Positions 55,726 through 64,000 of a stretch of DNA of 64,000 nt are shown piece by piece. The stretch is from Tilletia caries (taxonomy: Eukaryota; Basidiomycota; Exobasidiomycetes; Tilletiales; Tilletiaceae). The stretch spans positions 1,485,651-1,549,650 of the forward strand of contig JALUTQ010000040.1 in assembly GCA_032718865.1 (NCBI GenBank), written 5' to 3'. The notes under the pieces were generated by a model, which was not told where the DNA came from, did not search any database, and was given only the letters and a program-made list of their open reading frames with translations. Every line of letters starts with the position of its first letter. The stretch's first letter is position 1. Position numbers and translations under genes: made by a program.

Positions 55726-56626
55726 TTTATACCTTTTGGATCCCCTACGGGGACTTCTCTGATTTCTGTTGGGCATCCCTGTCAAGGTGCGCTTTCTACG
55801 GGGTTCTACGATGTTCCGAAGACGCATCGCGCCCCAGAAAAACTAAGTGAACTTGTCCCAACAGAAGAAAGAAGGGTAACTAATTTGGGGGAGTCCCTCA
55901 AATTTCGATGTGGCGTTGTGGCTTTGGGGTGGTGCCCCAAATTAAGTGCCCTCGGCCTTTGGATCGAAGTACCCTTTTTCTCAGAATGATCCGTATGACC
56001 TTTCATCTCAGTGTCAGCCGATGGGTCCTAGCTCCCTTTTCAGGGGGTTCTCATTCGAGTACTGACGTGGCAGTGCTGGGTCTTAATCAGGAGACCGACG
56101 GATAGCCGATTACCACAGCCAAATTTGGGGGTGTGGGGACCTCAACCAAATTGGGGGTCCTTCGGAGCTAAGTCGGTGATCTGTCATAAGTCTCAGGTAG
56201 CCGAGATGTGGGGATATAGGTCTCAGAGAGGTTTGTTTCTTCTTTTTTGTCTTTCTGTCTATGTCGATGGTCCCATATAGGATGGCGTCATCGTTCATTC
56301 TCCATTTGTAACTCTAAGTCATAAATGGATTCACAGAAAGTACAAATCAGATTGTGTATGGCTTTCTAGTTACTAACCGGTGATCGCTCTTAGAACTGTC
56401 TTTGTACTAGACTAGTTAATCGAGACGATACTTCTCTATGTATAAGGTGCTGGAACCTTATACTAGCCATCGGTGTTCTACTTTTTGAAAATGTCAATTT
56501 TTTTGGCATTACTAGGCCTAAGCCGTTCCCTAAATAGGATATACCCGTCTGACCGACCCACTAAGGGGACTGCGGGAAAATAATGCCAAAAAAATCGTCG
56601 AAAAAAATCGGCGAAAAAAAATTGAC

Positions 56627-56698
56627 GACCATACGCGGATTCGAACAAGGGACTTGGAGTGATACAGGAATCAAACTTCCTACCACTGGTCCATAGTC
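56627..56698 (-). other. tRNA-like segment, copy 1
   Basis: 72 nt on the minus strand starting GACTATG and ending TATGGTC, which pair as a 7-bp acceptor stem with two G-T pairs. It has an A-box-like TGGACCAGTGG and a B-box-like GTTCGAATCC. The T stem pairs poorly, so it is probably tRNA-derived, not a working tRNA. Confidence 0.4.
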
Positions 56699-56787
56699 CC
56701 CGCCGAATTTGTTAAACTACTTACCCTCAAGCACTCATATACTACATTCCTACTAAGTTTATAGTATCCATATGGTACTTTCTTAAG

Positions 56788-59348
56788 TTAAGAGTTAACA
56801 ATGTTATCCTTAAACCTTTCTATGGTCTCTTTGTTCTTACGGTTGAATAAGTCTCCTAGAGCGGGAGGTTTACTTTGGCTATGTATGACTCTAGTGTTAG
56901 TTGGAAGAAATTCTAGACTTTCCCAAGTCGTTAGAATAGCATCCCATACTGTCTTCATGTTAGTACCTTCCCATAAGGGATTATATGTACTCTTAAAGAT
57001 GAGAGTTTCAACCTTGTCTTTCTCAGTTGGAGTACACTCTGTCTTCCCTGTTAAGGTGAATGCACGAGTGTTCTGATAATCGACCGTTAGGAAGACTTTG
57101 TTGAGGAACCCGTGAGGGTAACCTCGTGCACGCAGTCTAAGATAGAACTTTTTTTCCGTATCTCTAAGAAGCTGTTCAATTCTGAGCAGTTCCTTACATG
57201 TCGTAGCAGTTCAGCTTTTTATCCATGCTTTCTTAACATGTAGTGGATGATACGAGGACCATGGTATATACTGGTATGCATTCATGGGCTTTTGATATGT
57301 TTTTTTGTTAGGAGTTGAATGTTGTCTTTAACTTTAGCAGTTACGACTTCAACATCTAAGAAGGTCATTGAGCTTTTTTTGAAACATTCCAGGTGAACTT
57401 AAAGTTACTATGCTCGCTTTCAAAGTTATCGATGAAGTTTTTGTGGAGAGTCTTTGTTGCCTCTGACTACCACAAAGATGTCATCAAGATACCTGCCATA
57501 GTACTTTATGTTCTGTCCCTGTCCCGAGTTAGTCTGAGATGTCCCAGTATACTCGGCTTCTGCCATAACCAAGTTGGCATACATGGGAGCACACGAGGTG
57601 CCCATGGCTGTGCCTTTAACTTGTAGGTAGTACTTTCCCATAAAGGTAAAGTAGTTATTACGAAGAATCTTTTCTAGTAATTTTTAGTACTAGAGTTATG
57701 GTCTCTATAGGCAGAGAGGAGCGTTTAAGTATATTTGCCATGCATTCTAGACCCCAGTCTGTAGGGATGCTAGGGTACATTGCTTCAACGTCTCCTGAAA
57801 TCAGCCAGATGTCCTCTTCAGGGTCTGGAGATCCAATGGAAGTATATCTCATTGGCAGGGTTTGTAAGAAGGTAGTCGTGTCCTTAAGGATCCAAGGGTA
57901 GTCCTTGACTATGACCTTAAGTTTTTTTCTGCAACCCAGATTGATGCATTCGTATAGAATGTATTAAAGCTAGGCACTATAGGTCTTCCTAGGACAGGAC
58001 TCTTATGTACTTTAGGAAGTAACTTAAAGTAAGGAAGGGATGATTCTACATCGGATCTCACAAGTAGCCACTTACGTTCCTGAAGGGTCAAGGACCCTCC
58101 AAGTTTGTAAATGGTTTCCTTGATCCATCTTCTGTCATCTAACCAATCTGGTTCTTCCACTTCCTTGTAAACTGCCTTGTCGGTCAGTTGTCTTAAGGCT
58201 TCTTTATAGTACCACTCGACCGGTACGATTGCCATACCCATATTCTTATCTGTAGGTAGAATTAGTAAGGACTCTTCTCTTAAGAAGATGTCCAGGGTCT
58301 TTATGGCATGTATCGGTGGGTTAGGCCGAGTGAGTTTCTTACTCATTAAAGATTCTAAGATGGCATAGCCTTTGCTAATTCCTTTTTTTCAAATTTAGCA
58401 TTGCCCTTAGGTGCTTCCGTGTTAGATACAATATGGAATTTAGGGTTAAATTCTTTCTTGTATTGATTCTTACGGTAAGCCCATTTCCATCTTAGTCTTC
58501 GAACGAAGTCCCCATATGAATTCTTCCAAAGTTCTTCCTTTGGGTTAGGAGTGGGAATGAATTTCATATTGTAAGAGATAATTCTCTGTACAGGGTGTGG
58601 GACCGGTGTCTTCGAAAGGTTATGGACTTGATCGTTGAAGGATCTTGAGTCGATATATTCCAGTGAGGAATGTCTTGCGAGGAACAGCGTTCGTTCTGAA
58701 AGGGAGGCAGTAAAGAATTCCACTGGGTAAGTACTTATCTTTGCTATATCAAAGTTAGAAGGTACTGACCAGTTGCCCTTAGGGACTTTGGACTTGTTCT
58801 TTTTTTGCCGGGGGCCTTAGACTTAGCCTTGGTCTTTTGAACCTTTAGCTTTTTTGTTGTCTGGCTTCTTCCCTTTGTGGACACTCGATTTTTGCTTTAC
58901 CTTTTTCCCTTGCCTTTGAATGGCTGGGCCGGTGCTTTGCTTTTTCGAAGTGCCTTTAGCGAGCGACTCCTTGACCAGTTCACCAACTGCTTGTTGCAGC
59001 GATTTACCTTTTTTTCTTGGAGTGCAAGCTGAGCTTCATAGGCTTTCTGTTGCTTAGATTCTTTAAATTCTTTTTTTCCTTAAGTGACTTGTTAGCCGCT
59101 TGAAGGTAAAGTTTATCGAGATCTTTAGCAAAGGTTGTCATGAGGACCTCCACTTTACCTCTGACGAGGGGAATGTCTGATCCAACATGATCCTTCAGAG
59201 CCTCAGCTTTGGCTTCCAGTGCACTACGAAGGTTTAGGAGGAGGGCCTGAGTATTGCCCTCAATGACCAGCTGGTCGACTTCCGTCTTCCTAGCATCGAT
59301 CAGAATGTTGAGGTAGAACCTCAAGCATTCTTCCTTCTTCTCAGCCAT
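56788..59348 (-). pseudogene. Penelope-like reverse transcriptase, copy 1, multiple frame breaks
   Basis: Fragments in several frames: a Lys-rich N-terminal region (59348 to about 58700), then FKLLPKVHKSPVLGRPIV, ISGDVEAMYPSIP with the first catalytic Asp, GTAMGTSCAPMYANL, and YGRYLDDIFVVV with the catalytic DD. The C-terminal part runs to a stop at 56788-56790 with RARGYPHGFL and PPALGDLFNR. No endonuclease domain follows. Most breaks coincide with expanded T runs. Confidence 0.82.
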
Positions 59349-59385
59349 CCTTTCCTGAAGAGTTTGGAAAGCATCTGGGTTTGAC

Positions 59386-59487
59386 TAGGGTTAGGGTAAG
59401 GGTTAGGGTTAGGGTTAGGGTTAGGGTTAGGGTTAGGGTTAGGGTTAGGGGTTAGGGTTAGGGTTAGGGTTAGGGTTAGGGTTAGGG
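59386..59487 (+). repeat. Telomeric repeat tract 2, about 17 TTAGGG units
   Basis: 102 bases, same orientation as tract 1, with early variants TAGGG, TAAGGG and one TTAGGGG. It starts at the truncated 5' side of copy 1 and ends at the same base of the unit where copy 2 begins (TTAGGG then TTAAAGTAAG). Confidence 0.96.
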
Positions 59488-59549
59488 TTAAAGTAAGAAG
59501 AAGTGACAACTTGAGGGAGACTTGAAGAGGAGTCGAGGATGGCGAGTAA

Positions 59550-59608
59550 GACGTGGCTACAGGTGCGCTTACTGTTTCGTCCTCAAACTGGACTCTTCAG
59601 GCGTCGTC
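59550..59608 (-). ncRNA. Hammerhead ribozyme fold (type I), copy 2
   Basis: Same 59-nt sequence and pairing as at 55667-55725, including CTGAAGA, GAAA and the GTA cleavage triplet. Confidence 0.82.
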
Positions 59609-60494
59609 TTTATACCTCTTTGATTCCCCTACGGGGACTTCTCTGATTTCTGTTGGGCATCCCTGTCAAGGTGCGCTTTCTACGGGGTTCTACGATGTTC
59701 CGAAGACGCATCGCGCCCCAGAAAACTAAGTGAACTTGTCCCAACAGAAGAAAGAAGGGTAACTAATTTGGGGGGAGTCCCTCAAATTTCGATGTGGCGT
59801 TGTGGCTTTGGGGTGGTGCCCCCAAATTAAGTGCCCTCGGCCTTTGGATCGAAGTACCCTTTTTCTCAGAATGATCCGTATGACCTTTCATCTCAGTGTC
59901 AGCCGATGGGTCCTAGCTCCCTTTTCAGGGGGTTCTCATTCGAGTACTGACGTGGCAGTGCTGGGTCTTAATCAGGAGACCGACGGATAGCCGATTACCA
60001 CAGCCAAATTTGGGGGTGTGGGGACCCTCAACCAAATTGGGGGGTCCTTCGGAGCTAAGTCGGTGATCTGTCATAAGTCTCAGGTAGCCGAGATGTGGGG
60101 ATATAGGTCTCAGAGAGGCTTTGTTTCTTCTTTTTCTTGTCTTTCTGTCTATGTCGATGGTCCCATAGGGATGGCGTCATCGTTCATTCTCCATTTGTAA
60201 CTCTAAGTCATAAATGGATTCACAGAAAGTACAAATCAGATTGTGTATGGCTTTCTAGTTACTAACCGGTGATCGCTCTTAGAACTGTCTTTGTACTAGA
60301 CTAGTTAATCGAGACGATACTTTCTCATGTATAAGGTGCTGGAACCTTATACTAGCCATCGGTGTTCTACTTTTTGAAAATGTCAATGGCATTACTAGGC
60401 CTAAGCCGTTCCCTAAATAGGATATACCCGTCTGACCGACCCACTAAGGGGACTGCGGGAAAATAATGCCATCGTCGATCGGCGAAAAATTGAC

Positions 60495-60567
60495 GACCAT
60501 ACGCGGATCTCGAACAAGGGACTTGGAGTGATACAGGAATCAAACTTCCTACCACTGGTCCATAGTC
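60495..60567 (-). other. tRNA-like segment, copy 2
   Basis: Same as copy 1 with one extra base in the B-box-like part. Confidence 0.35.
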
Positions 60568-60656
60568 CCCGCCGAATTTGTTAAACTACTTACCCTCAAG
60601 CACTCATATACTACATTCCTACTAAGTTTATAGTATCCATATGGTACTTTCTTAAG

Positions 60657-63528
60657 TTAAGAGTTAACAATGTTATCCTTAAACCTTTCTATGGTCTCTT
60701 TGTTCTTACGGTTGAATAAGTCTCCCAGAGCGGGAGGTTTACTTTGGCTATGTATGACTCTAGTGTTAGTTGGAAGAAATTCTAGACTTTCCCAAGTCGT
60801 TAGAATAGCATCCCATACTGTCTTCATGTTAGTACCTTCCCATATGGGATTATATGTACTCTTAAAGATGAGAGTTTCAACCTTGTCTTTCTCAGTTGGA
60901 GTACACTCTGTCTTCCCTGTTAAGGTGAAATGTCACGAGTGTTCTGATAATCGACCGTTAGGCAAAGACTTTGTTGAGGAACCCGTGAGGGTAACCTCGT
61001 GCACGCAGTCTAAGATAGAACTTTTTCCGCATCTCTAAGAAGCTGTTCAATTCTGAGCAGTTCCTTTACATGTCGTAGCAGTTCAGCTTTTATCCATGCT
61101 TTCTTAACATGTAGTGGATGATACGAGGACCATGGTATATACTGGTATGCATTCGTGGGCTTTTGATATGTCTTTGTTAGGAGTTGAATGTTGTCTTTAA
61201 CTTTAGCAGTTACGACTTCAACATCTAAGAAGGTCATTGAGCTTTTTGAAACATTCCAGGTGAACTTAAAGTTACTATGCTCGCTTTCAAAGTTATCGAT
61301 GAAGTTTTGTGGAGAGTCTTTGTTGCCTCTGACTACCACAAAGATGTCATCAAGATACCTGCCATAGTACTTTATGTTCTGTCCCTGTCCCGAGTTAGTC
61401 TGAGATGTCCCAGCATACTCGGCTTCTGCCATAACCAAGTTGGCATACATGGGAGCACACGAGGTGCCCATGGCTGTGCCTTTAACTTGTAGGTAGTACT
61501 TTCCCATAAAGGTAAAGTAGTTATTACGAAGAATCTTTTCTAGTAATTTTTAGTACTAGAGTTATGGTCTCTATAGGCAGAGAGGAGCGTTTAAGTATAT
61601 TTGCCATGCATTCTAGACCCCAGTCTGTAGGGATGCTAGGGTACATTGCTTTCAACGTCTCCTGAAATCAGCCAGATGTCCTCTTCAGGGTCTGGAGATC
61701 CAATGGAAGTATATCTCATTGGCAGGGTTTGTAAGAAGGTAGTCGTGTCCTTAAGGATCCAAGGGTAGTCCTTGACTATGACCTTAAGTTTTTCTGCAAC
61801 CCAGATTGATGCATTCGTATAGAATGTATTAAAGCTAGGCACTATAGGTCTTCCTAGGACAGGACTCTTATGTACTTTAGGAAGTAACTTAAAGTAAGGA
61901 AGGGATGATTCTACATCGGATCTCACAAGTAGCCACTTACGTTCCTGAAGGGTCAAGGACCCTCCAAGTTTGTAAATGGTTTCCTTTGATCCATCTTCTG
62001 TCATCTAACCAATCTGGTTCTTCCACTTCCTTGTAAACTGCCTTGTCGGTCAGTTGTCTTAAGGCTTCTTTTATAGTACCACTCGACCGGTACGATTGCC
62101 ATACCCATATTCTTATCTGTAGGTAGAATTAGTAAGGACTCTTCTTGGAAGATGTCCAGGGTCTTTATGGCATGTATCGGTGGGTTAGGCCGAGTGAGTT
62201 TCTTACTCATTAAAGATTCTAAGATGGCATAGCCTTTGCTAATTCCTTTTTCAAATTTTAGCATTGCCCTTAGGTGCTTCCGTGTTAGATACAATATGGA
62301 ATTTAGGGTTAAATTTTTTCTTGTATTGATTCTTACGGTAAGCCCATTTCCATCTTAGTCTTCGAACGAAGTCCCCATATGAATTCTTCCAAAGTTCTTC
62401 CTTTGGGTTAGAGTGGGAATGAATTTCATATTGTAAGAGATAATTCTCTGTACAGGGTGTGGGACCGGTGTCTTCGAAAGGTTATGGACTTGATCGTTGA
62501 AGGATCTTGAGTCGATATATTCCAGTGAGGAATGTCTTGCGAGGAACAGCGTTCGTTCTGAAAGGGAGGCAGTAAAGAATTCCACTGGGTAAGTACTTAT
62601 CTTTGCTATATCAAAGTTAGAAGGTACTGACCAGTTGCCCTTAGGGACTTTGGACTTGTTCTTTTTGCCGGGGGCCTTAGACTTAGCCTTGGTCTTTTGA
62701 ACCTTTAGCTTTTTTGTTGTCTGGCTTCTTCCCTTTGTGGACACTCGATTTTGCTTTACCTTTTCCCTTGCCTTTGAATGGCTGGGCCGGTGCTTTGCTT
62801 TTCGAAGTGCCTTTAGCGAGCGACTCCTTGACCAGTTCACCAACTGCTTGTTGCAGCGATTTACCTTTTTCTTGGAGTGCAAGCTGAGCTTCATAGGCTT
62901 TCTGTTGCTTAGATTCTTTAAATTCTTTTTCCTTAAGTGACTTGTTAGCCGCTTGAAGGTAAAGTTTATCGAGATCTTTAGCAAAGGTTGTCATGAGGAC
63001 CTCCACTTTACCTCTGACGAGGGGAATGTCTGATCCAACATGATCCTTCAGAGCCTCAGCTTTGGCTTCCAGTGCACTACGAAGGTTTAGGAGGAGGGCC
63101 TGAGTATTGCCCTCAATGACCAGCTGGTCGACTTCCGTCTTCCTAGCATCGATCAGAATGTTGAGGTAGAACCTCAAGCATTCTTCCTTCTTCTCAGCCA
63201 TCCTTTCCTGAAGAGTTTGGAAAGCATCTGGGTTTGACTCCAAAGCTTCCTACTAATCTGGAGAGGAGGAGAGTGCACTGTGCCTTTAATGGCAGGAGGG
63301 AAGTGGTCTGGGCCTAGGGCCTTTGCACGTTCCAACGCAGCCAAGTTTTCCCCTGGCCTTGAAGTATTTTGAATACACGGAGGACGCTCTTGCGAGGTGC
63401 TCTCTCGTGATATTCTCAAGGTCGGGCAGGCTCAGCTTAGCTGAAGCAGGTCCCGAGGGATACTGCTTGTCAGATACCTTGATGGTAGTCTGACCGCCTG
63501 AGCCACCATGGAGTCCTTCGACGTCCAT
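60657..63528 (-). pseudogene. Penelope-like element coding region, copy 2
   Basis: Starts MDVEGLHGGSGGQTTIKVSD at 63528. A 186-residue Lys/Ala-rich stretch with predicted coiled coil (63243-62683) resembles a nucleic-acid-binding N-terminal extension. RT: AIVPVEWYYK, LLPKVHKSPVLGRPIV, GRYLDDIFVVV and FLDVEVV in 62300-61010; C-terminal RARGYPHGFL part to the stop at 60657. Frames are longer than in copy 1, but single-base changes remain, for example an extra T near 61650 after the SGDVE motif. Where one copy is broken the other often is not, so a functional ancestor or consensus errors are both plausible. Confidence 0.82.
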
Positions 63529-63665
63529 GGCCGGGGCACAGATTGGTCACGCAGAGCTTGCGCTCCAGGCGTGAGGGATGTGGGGGAAGGGAGAGGAGAG
63601 AGGAGTAGGAGAAGGGGGAACTACAGTACTCATCGTAAAAGGTGTTGTCGAGGTGGAGTAGGGTG

Positions 63666-64000
63666 AAAAGTAAGAAGTGAAGTGACAACTTGAGGGAGAC
63701 TTGAAGAGGAGTCGAGGATGGCGAGTATGACGTGGCTACAGGTGCGCTTACCGTTTCGTCCTCAAACCGGACTCTTCAGGCGTCGTCTTTATATCATTTT
63801 GATCTCTACGGGGACTTCTGATTTCTGTTGGGCATCCCTGTCAAGGTGCGCTTTCTACGGGGTTCTACGATGTTCCGAAGACGCATCGCGCCCCAGAAAA
63901 CTAAGTGAACTTGTCCCAACAGAAGAAAGAAGGCAACTAATTTGGGAGTCCCTCAAATTTCGATGTGGCGTTGTGGCTTTGGGGTGGTGCTCCAAATTAA
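63666..64000 (-). mobile_element. Penelope-like element, copy 3, 3' end only
   Basis: Begins with AAAGTAAGAAGTGAAG, the same 3' end as copies 1 and 2, and runs off the window. It has more substitutions than copies 1 and 2 have between them, so it is a distinct copy. Confidence 0.9.
63729..63787 (-). ncRNA. Hammerhead ribozyme fold (type I), copy 3
   Basis: Differs from copies 1 and 2 at two or three bases: the stem II loop (GGTTTGA instead of AGTTTGA) and stem III (CGG/CTG, a wobble pair, instead of CAG/CTG). Core and stem I are unchanged. Confidence 0.8.

Larger units (their letters stand above)
55603..59385 (-). mobile_element. Penelope-like element, copy 1 (5'-truncated)
   Basis: Coding strand is minus; its 3' end touches tract 1 and its 5' side is cut at 59385 and capped by tract 2. 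RT motifs are those of Penelope-like elements and no GIY-YIG endonuclease is visible, as in telomere-associated Athena/Coprina elements. Contains a hammerhead fold near its 3' end and a tRNA-like segment. T/A runs are systematically longer than in copy 2. Confidence 0.88.
59488..63665 (-). mobile_element. Penelope-like element, copy 2 (longest)
   Basis: 4.18 kb, nearly identical to copy 1 except for homopolymer lengths and a few substitutions, and about 420 bases longer at its 5' side. The 5' end (about 63660) reads TAGGGTG and is joined directly to copy 3 without a telomeric tract. Confidence 0.88.

Noticed and set aside
56801..57626. Plus-strand ORFs in the Penelope copies
   Set aside because: They are antisense to the reverse transcriptase.
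59321..59509. ORF with LTLTLT and NPNPNP repeats
   Set aside because: It is a translation of the TTAGGG tract.

Overview
The window is nuclear DNA from a filamentous or yeast-like fungus, most probably a basidiomycete. Genes are split by short introns (about 50-100 nt) with GTGAGT/GTAAG-type donors and AG acceptors. The telomere unit is TTAGGG, and the repeats include a KDZ transposon, Ty1/copia elements and a Coprina/Athena-like Penelope element. I cannot name the genus. The window is the subtelomere of a chromosome arm whose end lies to the right.

Left part (1-21.2 kb), ordinary host genes: the 3' part of cohesin subunit SCC3 (+), an acyl-CoA dehydrogenase-fold flavoprotein (-), a medium-chain dehydrogenase/reductase (+), a short-chain dehydrogenase (-), a secreted RNase T1-type guanyl ribonuclease (+), UPF1 helicase (-), an F-box-like protein (+) and an LYR-motif protein with a repetitive tail (-). 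Codon phase closes across every intron I place in these genes.

21.27-33.55 kb, a three-layer nest of mobile elements. A copia retrotransposon (21275-33540, target duplication ACAAA) sits between the head-to-head LYR-protein and CENP-C genes. Its 5' LTR is split by a 5.7-kb KDZ DNA transposon with two convergent genes. Its reverse transcriptase is split by a 235-bp solo LTR (duplication GTTCT) just before the YVDD motif. Gag and pol share one frame, separated by a single UAG followed by a stable hairpin.

33.7-38.9 kb: CENP-C/Mif2 (+) and an OXA1/COX18-family mitochondrial insertase (-).

39.5-52.8 kb: a 7.6-kb transposon with 79-bp terminal inverted repeats. It carries two convergent genes, a DUF6589 protein and a RecQ-like helicase. 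Each terminus holds two consecutive palindromes, and one changes sequence between the ends while keeping its pairing. A second copia element (39554-45285, duplication GTCTC, LTRs identical by eye) has jumped into the left inverted repeat. Both transposon genes carry one or more breaks. This two-gene element is my main candidate for a little-described system.

52.8-64 kb: a GPI-anchored chitin deacetylase is the last host gene. After it come 13 perfect TTAGGG units, a Penelope-like element on the minus strand, a second TTAGGG tract, a longer second copy, and the start of a third copy joined directly. Each copy's 3' end abuts the G-rich strand in the orientation expected if the chromosome 3' end primed reverse transcription. 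Each copy carries a 59-nt sequence that folds as a type I hammerhead ribozyme.

Many frame breaks in the repeats fall at homopolymers, so consensus errors in poorly polished repeats must be excluded before calling them dead.
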